This document shows, one piece after another, positions 50,333 through 58,914 of a stretch of DNA of 64,000 nucleotides. The notes beneath the pieces are model-generated. The model searched no databases. It saw nothing but the letters and a program-made list of their open reading frames with translations, and was not told the origin of the DNA. The DNA lies in assembly GCF_009733595.1 (NCBI RefSeq), contig NZ_WOFH01000017.1:1-64000 (forward strand), written 5' to 3'. The translations under genes and the position numbers were made by a program. The number at the start of each line of letters is the position of its first letter. Position 1 is the first letter of the stretch. This stretch comes from Actinomadura litoris (GTDB lineage: Bacteria > Actinomycetota > Actinomycetes > Streptosporangiales > Streptosporangiaceae).

Positions 50333-51690
50333 GCCAGCACCCCCAGTTCAGCATCAGGATCGACCAGAACAAGTTCCTGCCCGAGGGCGGCCGCGAGGTG
50401 CACGCGATCGTGTCGGTGGAGGCGACCGCCGCCGACGGGGCGGCCGCCGCCGCGCCCACCGCCACCGACGCGTCCGAGGTCATCATCATCGACACCTCGG
50501 GGTCGATGTCCTACCCCGACACCAAGCTGCGCGCGGCGATCGCCGCCGCGCAGACCGCGATCGACACGCTGCGCGACGGCGTCCGGTTCGCGGTCGTGTC
50601 CGGGTCGAACTCGGCGGCGATGGTGTACCCGCAGCAGCCGGGCCTGGTCCCGGCGAGCGAGGAGAGCAGGCGCCTCGCCAAGCACGCGCTGAGCAGGCTG
50701 AAGGCGTCGGGCGGTACCGCGATCGGGTCGTGGCTGCGGCTGGCCGACCAGCTGTTCGACGACCGGCAGGGCGCCATCCGGCACGCGATCCTGCTGACCG
50801 ACGGCAAGAACCAGCACGAGACGGCGGAGGAGCTGGACTCGGTCCTGTTCCGCTGCGCCGGGCGGTTCGTGTGCGACTGCCGCGGCGTCGGCACCGACTG
50901 GGAGGTCGCCGAGCTGCGCAAGATCTCCTCGGCGCTGCTGGGCAGCGTGGACATCGTCGCCGACCCCGCCGGGCTGGTCGCCGACTTCGAGGCGATGACG
51001 CGGGCGGCGATGGGCAAGTCGGTGGCCGACGTCGTGCTGCGGGTGCAGACGCCGCAGACCGCCAAGCTGCGGTTCGTCAAGCAGGTCATGCCGTCGGTGG
51101 AGGACCTGACGGGCCGCCGCGTCGACAACGGCCCGCAGGCGGGCGACTACCCCCTCGGCGCGTGGGGCGCGGAGAGCCGCGACTACCACCTGTGCGTGGA
51201 GGTCCCGCCCGGCGACATCGGGCGCGAGCTGCGGGCCGCGTGGGTGAAGCTGGTCGTGCCGGACGCCTCCGGCGGCGAGTCGGCGCCGCTGGCGACCGGC
51301 AACGTGCTGGCGCAGTGGACCGACGACGAGGCGCAGTCCACCCGGATCAACGCGCGGGTCGCGCACTACACCGGCCAGGCGGAGCTGGCCGCCGTCATCC
51401 AGGAGGGGCTGCAGGCCCGCAAGGACGGCGACCTCGACACCGCCACCGCGCGGCTGGGCCGCGCGGTGGTGCTGGCCGACGAGGCGGGCAACGACGCGAT
51501 CACCTCGATGCTCCGCAAGGTCGTGGACGTCGTCGACCCCGCCACCGGGACCGTCCGGCTCAAGCGCGACATCGACAAGGCCGACGAGATGGAGCTCGAC
51601 ACCCGCTCGTCCAAGACCGTGCGGACGCGCCACAACGAGGTCCACACGCGGCGGGACGAGACCGTGCACACCCGGCGGGGCGAGGGCTGA
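50329..51690 (+). CDS. VWA-domain protein
   Basis: A 453-residue protein. A von Willebrand A domain starts near residue 48 with a complete MIDAS DTSGSMS (Asp55, Ser57, Ser59), then GGTAIGSWLRLA and ILLTDGKN. A beta-rich domain follows (about 230-340). The C-terminus is Arg/His/Thr-rich with TRHNEVHTRRDETVHTRRGE, an internal repeat with possible kinase-target Thr residues. It is coupled to the PP2C gene by ATGA overlap. VWA proteins bind partners through a metal, so a scaffold role is inferred. Confidence 0.9.
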   Translation: MSQHPQFSIRIDQNKFLPEGGREVHAIVSVEATAADGAAAAAPTATDASEVIIIDTSGSMSYPDTKLRAAIAAAQTAIDTLRDGVRFAVVSGSNSAAMVYPQQPGLVPASEESRRLAKHALSRLKASGGTAIGSWLRLADQLFDDRQGAIRHAILLTDGKNQHETAEELDSVLFRCAGRFVCDCRGVGTDWEVAELRKISSALLGSVDIVADPAGLVADFEAMTRAAMGKSVADVVLRVQTPQTAKLRFVKQVMPSVEDLTGRRVDNGPQAGDYPLGAWGAESRDYHLCVEVPPGDIGRELRAAWVKLVVPDASGGESAPLATGNVLAQWTDDEAQSTRINARVAHYTGQAELAAVIQEGLQARKDGDLDTATARLGRAVVLADEAGNDAITSMLRKVVDVVDPATGTVRLKRDIDKADEMELDTRSSKTVRTRHNEVHTRRDETVHTRRGEG

Positions 51691-51692
51691 GC

Positions 51693-52487
51693 ATGCCGAC
51701 CTGCCCCAACGGCCACTCCTCGCAGTCGGACGACTACTGCGACCTGTGCGGCGAGCGCATCGGCGCGGCGTCCGGCGCGTCCGCCCCGTCGGTCCCCTCG
51801 GGCGGCGGCGGAGGGGTGGGCGTCCCGACGCAGGCGATGCCCACGCCCGGCGGCACCCGGTGCCCCGACTGCGGGACGCCCGCGAGCGACCGGTTCTGCG
51901 AGGCGTGCGGCTACGACTTCGCCACGGGCGGCGGCAGGCCGACCCCTCCGCAGCCGGCCCCGGCCCCGGCTCCGAGCTCGTCCCTCTCGCCGCCGCCCGC
52001 CCCGGCTCCGGCGCCGGTCCCGGTCCCGAATCCGGCGCCGCCCCCGGCTCCGTCCCCCGCCCCGAACGGCGCGGGGGCGTGGACGGCCGTGGTGATCGCC
52101 GACCGCGACTACTACAACGCGGTCATCGCCGAGGAGGGCCCGGACTCGGCGTCCCTCTCCTTCCCGCCCTACGCCCCGGAACGGCGCATCCCGCTCGTCA
52201 AGCGGGAGGTCCGCATCGGGCGGCGCAGCTCGTCCCGGCCCGAACCGCCCGAGATCGACCTGCGCGAGCCCCCGGAGGACCCCGGCGTCTCGCACACCCA
52301 CGCGGTCCTGCTCGCCAAGCCGGACGGCACCTGGACGCTGGTGGACCCCGGCTCCACCAACCGGACCTGCCTCAACGGGTCCACCACCCCGATCCCGTTC
52401 AACGTCGAGGTGCCGCTCTCCGAGGGCGACCGCATCCACATCGGCGCCTGGACCACCATCACGCTCACACGAGGCGAGGCGACATGA
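51693..52487 (+). CDS. FHA-domain protein with N-terminal zinc ribbons
   Basis: A 264-residue protein. Two zinc ribbons (CPNGHSSQSDDYCDLCG and CPDCGTPASDRFCEACG) are followed by a Pro/Ala-rich linker. A C-terminal FHA domain carries the phosphothreonine-binding residues: IGRRSSSRPE, VSHTHAVLL and STNRTCLNG. FHA proteins read phosphothreonine, so this is a candidate PknG substrate or adaptor, analogous to GarA. It begins 2 bp after the VWA stop. Confidence 0.92.
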   Translation: MPTCPNGHSSQSDDYCDLCGERIGAASGASAPSVPSGGGGGVGVPTQAMPTPGGTRCPDCGTPASDRFCEACGYDFATGGGRPTPPQPAPAPAPSSSLSPPPAPAPAPVPVPNPAPPPAPSPAPNGAGAWTAVVIADRDYYNAVIAEEGPDSASLSFPPYAPERRIPLVKREVRIGRRSSSRPEPPEIDLREPPEDPGVSHTHAVLLAKPDGTWTLVDPGSTNRTCLNGSTTPIPFNVEVPLSEGDRIHIGAWTTITLTRGEAT

Positions 52488-53983
52488 CCGCCGTTCAGCA
52501 GACGCCCGCGACGGGGACGGCCGCCACCGCGTCCGGCGCGCCCCCCGCCCGGCGCGGCCCGTCCTCGATCCGGCCGAGGCGCACCCCGCCGCCGGCGCGG
52601 AAGGGCCTCGCGCGGACGCTGCCGCGCACGGTCGCGGGACGCGTCCGGACGCTGACGGCGCTCGCCCTCGCGCTGCTGCTCGGGCTGCTCGGCGCGGCGT
52701 GGTGGGCGGTCGCGAGCGCCCGCGAGGGCGTCCAGGTGATCGGGTACGACGCGGGCCCGCAGGTCGTCGCGACCGGCGACCTGTACTTCCAGCTCACCGA
52801 GATGGACGCGCAGCTCGCCGACGCGCTGCTCATCGGCGGCGCCCCCGGCGGCGGCCGCGACCGGGCCCTCGCCGCCTACGACCGGAGCCGCGCGAAGGCC
52901 GGCGAGGCGCTGCTCCAGGCCGCCAAGCTCGCCGACGAGTACACCGAGGACACCACCGCCCGCGAGCTGGTGTTCGCGCTCGGCCGGTACGAGCGGCTCG
53001 CCACCCAGGCCCTCGACCTCGACCGGCGGGCCGGGCACACCTCCGGGGCGCCGCCGCAGAACGTCGTGCTGCAGTACCGCGCCGCGACCGACCTGATGAA
53101 GCTGGACCTGCTGCCCAAGGCCTACAACCTGACGCTCGACAACGGCACCCTCGTCCGGCACACCTACGAGGACCGGCGGTCCGACGTGCTGGACGGGCGC
53201 ACGCTGATCCTCGTCACGGGCGTGGCGCTGCTGGTCGTGCTGGTCGGTCTCCAGGTGTACATGGCGGCCCGGTTCCGGCGGACGCTGAACCCGGCGCTGG
53301 CCCTCGCCACGCTCCTCACGCTCGTCCTGACCGGGGTGAGCGCGGTGATGCTGTCCGGGCAGGCGAACCATCTGCGCGACGCCAAGGACGACGGTTTCGA
53401 CTCGATCCTGGCGCTGTCGCGCGCCCGCGCCATCAGCAACAGCGCGAACGCCGACGAGACGCGGTACCTCATCGACCCCGGTCGGGCGGACTCCTACGAG
53501 CAGGTGTTCCTGAGCAAGTCCCAGACCGTCCTGTACCTGAAGGCCGGGAATCTGAACGAGTACAACCAGGCGGTGCAGAAGGGGCTGGACTTCGAGCGGG
53601 GGCGGGTGCCGTTCCTCGGGTTCTTCGGCACCGAGGCGTCGCGCTCGACCGACGGCAGGCAGCGCGGCGCGCTCGTCAAGGTGCTGGAGGAGTACCGGCG
53701 GTTCCAGGCGAACGACCGCCGGATGCGGGACCTCGTGAACGGCGGGCAGCGCGCCCAGGCGGTCGCGGCGCACGACGCCGCCGCGGGCGACTACGTCCGC
53801 TACGACAAGTCCCTCCAGTCGCTGATCGAGGCGCACCAGGCCGCGTTCCGCGCCGCGGTCGCGGACGGCGAGGGAGGCACGGAGGGCTGGTACGGCGTCC
53901 TGCCGGTGGCCGGCGTGATCATCATCGCGCTCACGCTGATCGGTGTGCGCCCCCGGCTGGCGGAGTACCGATGGTCTAGGTGA
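52484..53983 (+). CDS. GlnX-like membrane sensor protein
   Basis: A 499-residue protein with four membrane helices (about 56-78, 226-247, 256-278 and 474-490) and two helical extracytoplasmic regions between the pairs, as in chemoreceptor-like sensors. The Arg/Pro-rich cytosolic N-terminus could contact the kinase. In Mycobacterium GlnX (Rv0412c) lies with glnH and pknG and relays amino-acid binding. The match here is by topology and context rather than by strong sequence motifs. ATGA overlap with the FHA gene. Confidence 0.78.
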   Translation: MTAVQQTPATGTAATASGAPPARRGPSSIRPRRTPPPARKGLARTLPRTVAGRVRTLTALALALLLGLLGAAWWAVASAREGVQVIGYDAGPQVVATGDLYFQLTEMDAQLADALLIGGAPGGGRDRALAAYDRSRAKAGEALLQAAKLADEYTEDTTARELVFALGRYERLATQALDLDRRAGHTSGAPPQNVVLQYRAATDLMKLDLLPKAYNLTLDNGTLVRHTYEDRRSDVLDGRTLILVTGVALLVVLVGLQVYMAARFRRTLNPALALATLLTLVLTGVSAVMLSGQANHLRDAKDDGFDSILALSRARAISNSANADETRYLIDPGRADSYEQVFLSKSQTVLYLKAGNLNEYNQAVQKGLDFERGRVPFLGFFGTEASRSTDGRQRGALVKVLEEYRRFQANDRRMRDLVNGGQRAQAVAAHDAAAGDYVRYDKSLQSLIEAHQAAFRAAVADGEGGTEGWYGVLPVAGVIIIALTLIGVRPRLAEYRWSR

Positions 53984-53992
53984 GGGGGCGTC

Positions 53993-54907
53993 ATGGGCGC
54001 AGCACGGTCGGCACGGTCGAGGCCGGCACGGTCGGGATCGGCACGGTCGGTACGGCGGCGGGGCGCGCCGCCGCGCGCCGGCGCGGGGGCGGTGCTCGCG
54101 GCCGGGGCGCTCCTCGCGGCCGGCGCCTGCGGGGTCGCCGACGCGGGCGAGAGCTCCGTCGCGAGGAAGGACAGCCTCGTCGTCGGGGTCAACTCCGACC
54201 AGCCCGGCGTCGGCCAGCGCGTCGGAGGCGGCCACCAGGGCTTCGACATCGACGTCGCGAAGGAGGTCGCCCGCCGCCTCGGTGTGCCCCCGGAGAACCT
54301 CACCTTCAAGCAGGTCGGCTACGCGACCCGCGACTCGATGCTGCGGTCGGGCAAGGTCGACCTCGTCGTGGCGAGCTACTCCATCACGCCCGAGCGCAAG
54401 ACACGGGTGACGTTCGCGGGCCCGTACTACGTCGCGCACCAGGACATCCTCGTCCCCGCGTCGGACACCTCCGTCAAGGACGTGCACGACCTGAAGGGCA
54501 AGCGCCTGTGCAAGGTCCCGGGGTCGGTCTCGTTCCCGCGCGTGCACGACGAGAAGGGCGTCGCCGCGCTGCCGGTCGAGGCCGGCGGCTACGCGGCCTG
54601 CGTGGCCGAGATGTCGGCCGGACGGATGGACGCGGTGTCCACCGACGACCTGATCCTCGCGGGCCTCGCGGCGCAGGCGGCGAAAGACGGGCGGGGCCGC
54701 CCGCCGCGGTTCGTGAACGCACCGTTCTCGGACGAGCCGTACGGCATCGGCATCCGCAAGGGCGACCTCGACGGCTGCGAGGCCGTCAACAAGGCGATCA
54801 CCGAGATGTACCAGGGCTCCACGATGCGCGACCTGCTGGCGAAGTGGTTCGGCGACACCACCCTCAAGGTGACCACGACCGTCCCGCAGTTCGAGGGCTG
54901 TGACTGA
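53993..54907 (+). CDS. glnH: GlnH-like amino-acid-binding lipoprotein
   Basis: A 304-residue SBP_bac_3-type lipoprotein with lipobox LAAGAC. Family marks: GFDIDVAKEVARRLGV, LRSGKVDLVVASYSITPERK, GPYYVAHQDILVP and DEPYGIGIRKGD. The N-terminus before the signal core is an unusually long, basic stretch coded by four copies of gcacggtcg (54002-54049) spaced in multiples of three. ATG 53993 has gaggggg upstream. It is last in the pknG operon and should present Asp/Glu/Gln-type ligands to the GlnX-like sensor. Confidence 0.9.
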   Translation: MGAARSARSRPARSGSARSVRRRGAPPRAGAGAVLAAGALLAAGACGVADAGESSVARKDSLVVGVNSDQPGVGQRVGGGHQGFDIDVAKEVARRLGVPPENLTFKQVGYATRDSMLRSGKVDLVVASYSITPERKTRVTFAGPYYVAHQDILVPASDTSVKDVHDLKGKRLCKVPGSVSFPRVHDEKGVAALPVEAGGYAACVAEMSAGRMDAVSTDDLILAGLAAQAAKDGRGRPPRFVNAPFSDEPYGIGIRKGDLDGCEAVNKAITEMYQGSTMRDLLAKWFGDTTLKVTTTVPQFEGCD

Positions 54908-55001
54908 CCGCGACCGCGCGGGACGGGGGCGTGACGTCGGCGCCGTCCACGGGGGCTCGGGGCGCGGTTGAGACCGGATGGCCACTGAGATCAGTCGGTT
55001 A

Positions 55002-55042
55002 CGTAAGTTCCGGTCGTCGCACGTGATCGTAAGTTATGGTCG
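55002..55042. promoter_or_regulatory. Tandem direct repeats upstream of the coiled-coil membrane protein
   Basis: CGTAAGTTccGGTCG (55002-55016) and CGTAAGTTatGGTCG (55028-55042) match at 13 of 15 positions with a 26-bp period. They end 45 bp before ATG 55088 and look like a double activator or repressor site. Confidence 0.5.
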
Positions 55043-55087
55043 CGAACAAAACCCGAACCGGTGGAATACGGCCGCCTGAGGAGTGCC

Positions 55088-56314
55088 ATGACGACGGTCA
55101 TCCTGGTGGTGATGTGCGTCGTGGTGGGGGCGCTGGAGCTCTACGCCGGAAAGCAGAGCAAGGACCAGGCGAACGCGTTCACGCGCCGGATCGAGGAGCT
55201 GAACCAGCAGGTCACCAAGCAGAACAACGTGCTGGTGACGGTCGGCGAGCAGCTCACGGCCGAGCTGGCGCGGGTGAAGCAGGACGTGCTGCCCGCGCTC
55301 GACGACCGGCTCCGGCACAGCAGCGGGCAGGTCGACGAGCTGGCCGCGCGCGTCCACGAGGCCGACGACCACCTGCGCACGCAGGGCGCGCGGCTCCAGG
55401 AGCTCGAACAGCAGCGGGTCACGCTCGCCGCGCTGCGCCGGAAGCTGACCGAGGTCGAGGCGACGGTGCGGGCGGTGACCGGCGCGGGCGCCGCCGCCGT
55501 CGAGGGCAGGGTCGACGCCGCGCTGGACCGGCTGGCCGAGCTGGAGCGCGGCGGCGCGGAGATCCTGGTGCTCCAGCGCACGCTCACACGGACGCTGGAG
55601 ACCGTCGAGGACGTCGTCGCCGAGCTGCTCCGCTTCACCGAGGGCAGGCTGGACGACACCGTCGCCGCCGCGCTGACCGGCCGCCCCCAGCCGCCCGCGG
55701 GGGCGCTCAGCGGCTCCCCCGCCGCCGACGCCGGCGTCACCGCCACGGGACGGCTGTGGACGCGCGACGAGCAGCTCCAGGACATCCTCACCGACCTGTA
55801 CGAGCGGTGCGTCCACGCGAACCGGCTCGACGTCCGGTTCCGCACGGCCGAGGGCGGCGAGGGGCCCGCGACGGGGTCCTCCGCGCGGCACCGCTACTTC
55901 CTCGGCGGGCAGGACGCCGAGGACCTCGCCGGGGCATTCAGCGCCCTGCTCATCTCGACCGGCGCCGACCTGCCCCGCAACGGCCCGGCGTCCGGCGACG
56001 GGCGGCGCGGCCTCGCCCGCGTCGAGCCCGGCCTGCCCTCCGGTGTCGCGCCGAGCCGCCCGCCCGAGGACGAGGCCGCGCTCAAGGCGCTGCTGCGCGC
56101 GCTGTTCGAGAGCGCCGGGGCGGTGGCGCAGATCGGCCCGCTGATGGCCGTCCGGACCCGGGACGAGCTGCTGTGCGCGGTGCTGACCGCGCCGCAGTCG
56201 CTGGAGCTGGAGAGCGACGAGGTCTTCTGGGACCCGGCCGCCGCGACCGTCCGGCTGCGGCGCCTGCCGTCCCACCAGCTCTGGGACCTCACCGCATGGG
56301 CCGCGACGTCCTAG
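55088..56314 (+). CDS. Membrane-anchored coiled-coil protein
   Basis: A 408-residue protein. One N-terminal helix (VILVVMCVVVGALELYAG, residues 4-21) is followed by a long coiled coil (30-160: RIEELNQQVTKQNNVLVTVG). A C-terminal globular region (from about 215, LWTRDEQLQDILTDLYERCV) is coded last. ATG 55088 has gaggag 4 nt upstream. It follows the pknG operon by 180 bp with its own repeat-bearing promoter. Function unknown; its stop overlaps a convergent gene by 4 bp. Confidence 0.78.
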   Translation: MTTVILVVMCVVVGALELYAGKQSKDQANAFTRRIEELNQQVTKQNNVLVTVGEQLTAELARVKQDVLPALDDRLRHSSGQVDELAARVHEADDHLRTQGARLQELEQQRVTLAALRRKLTEVEATVRAVTGAGAAAVEGRVDAALDRLAELERGGAEILVLQRTLTRTLETVEDVVAELLRFTEGRLDDTVAAALTGRPQPPAGALSGSPAADAGVTATGRLWTRDEQLQDILTDLYERCVHANRLDVRFRTAEGGEGPATGSSARHRYFLGGQDAEDLAGAFSALLISTGADLPRNGPASGDGRRGLARVEPGLPSGVAPSRPPEDEAALKALLRALFESAGAVAQIGPLMAVRTRDELLCAVLTAPQSLELESDEVFWDPAAATVRLRRLPSHQLWDLTAWAATS

Positions 56315-56997
56315 GGGGCCGCGAGGACGGTCCCGTAGGCGCGGACGGTGCGCTCCGCCGGATCCCCCAGGCGCACGTACACCGGGCACCGGGCGGCGCG
56401 CGTCGTCGGTTCCACCTCGGCGCACAGCCCGACCCCGGCCGCGCGGTCGAGGAAGACGACGTTCTCCACCGCGCGGGCGCCGCGCACCGCATACGGCACC
56501 GAGTCGGCGTCGCCGGCGTCGAGGAGCTCCTCGAAGGTCAGCCTGCGCGCGAACCGCACCAGCGCCGCCGCGTCCACGACCCGGGTGCCGATCGCCGCGC
56601 TCGGACCGGCGACGACCAGTCCGAAGCTCGGGCTCTCGCGGCCGCGCACGTAGATCTCGCGGTCGGGCTCCAGGCCCCGCCGCCGCTCGGGCAGGTGCAG
56701 GCCGAACCCGGCCTCGCCGTCCAGGAACGCGGGAGGCCCGACCCACACGGGAGCGGCCCGCCGCCCGCCGGGCGCCGCCTGCCGCACCACCTGGTGGGCG
56801 CCCGCGGGCGCCTCCCAGCCCGGCAGGTACACGCCGAGCCCGCGCAGCAGCAGCCGCCAGATCGGCCGTCCGGTCACGCCGGGCGCGAACGCGCCCCGCG
56901 CACCTCCGGCGTCCCGCGCCGACTCACCCGGCCCGTCCATCGGCCGGTCGCCCGGCCCGCCCACCGGCTCCCGCACCCCGTCCATGCCCATCATCAT
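56311..56997 (-). CDS. Unknown protein
   Basis: About 228 residues. I see no family. The first 50 residues are Gly/Asp/Pro-rich; the rest looks globular with PIWRLLLRGLGVYLPGW, EAGFGLHLPERRRGLEPDRE, RFARRLTFEELLDAGDADSV and ERTVRAYGTVLAAP. There is no signal peptide. The start is uncertain (ATG 56997 is chosen, TTG 57021 and ATG 56985 are possible). Good codon bias in the body supports a real gene. Confidence 0.65.
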   Translation of the reverse strand: MMMGMDGVREPVGGPGDRPMDGPGESARDAGGARGAFAPGVTGRPIWRLLLRGLGVYLPGWEAPAGAHQVVRQAAPGGRRAAPVWVGPPAFLDGEAGFGLHLPERRRGLEPDREIYVRGRESPSFGLVVAGPSAAIGTRVVDAAALVRFARRLTFEELLDAGDADSVPYAVRGARAVENVVFLDRAAGVGLCAEVEPTTRAARCPVYVRLGDPAERTVRAYGTVLAAP

Positions 56998-57145
56998 CAG
57001 CCGACGATCCGGCGCGCACAAGGCCGGACCGCCGGGCCTCCTCGCCGGGCCCGCGGGCGCCCCGCGGCCTTACCGCGCGGCCTCTGCACCGGCGCCGCCC
57101 GTTCGGCTACGGTTGGACCCACCAGACCATGACGAGGACGCCACC

Positions 57146-57664
57146 GTGAATCTGCAGGACATGATGGTGCGCCGCGACAACTCCTCGCGGACGGTCGACA
57201 AGTATCTGATGGCCTACGAGGGCCGTGTCATCGCCGTGCGGCGCCACCCCGCCGTGCTGCTGTTCCCCGTGGCGCTGGTGGTCGGCGGGCTCATCGCGTG
57301 CGGCGCCGCCTACGCGGTCTCGGGCGTCCTGTGGCTCTGGTTCCTGTGGCTGATCGCGATCGGCTACCTGGTCTGGAAGCTCATCGCCTGGTCGGTGGAG
57401 TTCTTCCTGGTCACCGAGCACCGCGTGATGCTGGTCAGCGGCATCCTCAACCGCAACGTCGCGATGATGCCGCTGGCGAAGGTCACCGACATCGCGCTGG
57501 AGCGCTCCGTCGCCGGGCGGATGCTCGGGTACGGCGAGTTCGTGATGGAGTCGGCGGGCCAGAAGCAGGCGCTGCGCAACGTGGGCTTCATGCCGTATCC
57601 GGAGCAGCTCTACCTGGAGGTGTCGTCGGTCATCTTCGGCACGATCGACGAGTCCCCCGACTGA
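57146..57664 (+). CDS. Membrane protein with bacterial PH domain
   Basis: A 172-residue protein with two adjoining membrane helices (about 34-80) and a YdbS/bPH2-type PH domain (FFLVTEHRVMLVSGILNRNV; KVTDIALERSVAGRMLGYG; GFMPYPEQLYLEV). The family is widespread and of unknown function. GTG 57146 is the start that gives the normal N-terminus (VNLQDMMVRRDNSSRTVDKY). It is followed 56 bp later by the serine-hydrolase gene. Confidence 0.88.
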   Translation: MNLQDMMVRRDNSSRTVDKYLMAYEGRVIAVRRHPAVLLFPVALVVGGLIACGAAYAVSGVLWLWFLWLIAIGYLVWKLIAWSVEFFLVTEHRVMLVSGILNRNVAMMPLAKVTDIALERSVAGRMLGYGEFVMESAGQKQALRNVGFMPYPEQLYLEVSSVIFGTIDESPD

Positions 57665-57720
57665 CGCGCCGCCCGGCTGACACGCGGCACGGCGCCGACC
57701 CACGGATGGAGCGCGAGAAC

Positions 57721-58914
57721 ATGGCCTTCTCCCCCGCGCCGCTCGACGCGATGCGCGACGCCATGGCCGGGCACATCGAGCGGGGCGCGCTGCCGGGTCT
57801 GGTCACGGTCGTGTCCCGGCGCGGCGAGACCCGTGTCGAGGCGCTCGGGGCCGCGTCGGTCGGCGGCCCCCCGATGAGCCGCGGCACCCTCTTCCGGATC
57901 ACCTCGATGACCAAGCCGATCGCGGCGGTGGCGGCGCTGACGCTCGTCGAGGAGGGCGTGCTGCGCCTGGACGACCCGGTGGACGCCCTCCTGCCCGAGC
58001 TCGCGGGACGCCGCGTCCTGCGCGCCCCGGAGGGGCCGCTGGAGGACACCGTGCCCGCCGCCCGTCCCATCACCCTCCGGGACCTGCTCACCTTCCGCTG
58101 CGGCCTCGGCATCGCGCTGGACGGCTCCCTCTTCGGGACGCCGTTCGACGACGCCGTCCGCGAGCTGGGCCTCATGGGGTTCGGCCCGCCGCGTCCGGAC
58201 GCGCCCCACACCGCCGACGAGTGGCTCGGGCTCGTCGGGACGCTGCCGCTCCAGTGCCAGCCCGGTGAGCGGTGGCTCTACAACACCGGGTACGTCATCC
58301 TCGGCATCCTCATCGCGCGCGCCTCGGGGCGTCCGCTGGAGGCGTTCCTGCGCGAGCGCCTGTTCGAGCCGCTCGGCATGCGCGACACCGGGTTCCACGT
58401 CCCCGCCGCCGACCAGGGGCGCCTCGCCGACTCCTACTCGCCGGACGACGCCGACGGCCGGCTCACCGTGTACGACGGCGCCGACGGCCGCTGGAGCCGT
58501 CCGCCCGCGTTCCCCGACGCCGGGGCCGGGCTGGTGTCGAGCGCGGACGACTACCTGGCGTTCGCCCGGATGCTGGCGGACGGCGGCGCGCACGGGGGCG
58601 CGCACGGCGGGGGGCGGCTGCTGTCGCGGCGGACGGTCGAGCTGATGACCACCGACCAGCTCGCCCCCGGGCAGCACGCGGACGCGCTCGGCGAGGCGCG
58701 CGGCTGGGGGTTCGGCGTGTCGGTCGTGCTGCGCCGCGACGAGCCGTACGCGACGCCCGGACGGTACGGCTGGAACGGCGGGTTCGGGACGTCCTGGGCG
58801 AACGACCCCGCCGAGGACCTGACCGCGATCCTGCTGACGCAGCGTCCGATGCCGCCGGGCGCCTCTCCCGTCCGCGACGACTTCTGGACGTCGGTCTACC
58901 GGTCCCTCGCCTGA
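57721..58914 (+). CDS. Beta-lactamase-fold serine hydrolase (class C/EstB-like)
   Basis: A 397-residue enzyme with the class C serine-hydrolase motifs: SMTK (nucleophile Ser and Lys), YNTG in WLYNTGYVILG, and WNGGFGTSW near the C-terminus in the place of the KTG box. No signal peptide, so it is probably cytosolic and an esterase or amidase rather than an antibiotic-inactivating enzyme. ATG 57721 is preferred; MEREN at 57706 is in frame. The His/Gly repeat GGAHGGAHGGG is a loop. It overlaps the convergent permease gene by 19 bp. Confidence 0.88.
   Translation: MAFSPAPLDAMRDAMAGHIERGALPGLVTVVSRRGETRVEALGAASVGGPPMSRGTLFRITSMTKPIAAVAALTLVEEGVLRLDDPVDALLPELAGRRVLRAPEGPLEDTVPAARPITLRDLLTFRCGLGIALDGSLFGTPFDDAVRELGLMGFGPPRPDAPHTADEWLGLVGTLPLQCQPGERWLYNTGYVILGILIARASGRPLEAFLRERLFEPLGMRDTGFHVPAADQGRLADSYSPDDADGRLTVYDGADGRWSRPPAFPDAGAGLVSSADDYLAFARMLADGGAHGGAHGGGRLLSRRTVELMTTDQLAPGQHADALGEARGWGFGVSVVLRRDEPYATPGRYGWNGGFGTSWANDPAEDLTAILLTQRPMPPGASPVRDDFWTSVYRSLA

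Noticed and set aside
57721..58914. Calling the serine hydrolase an antibiotic-resistance beta-lactamase
   Set aside because: It has SxxK and YxN but no signal peptide and an altered third motif, fitting esterase-type family members better.
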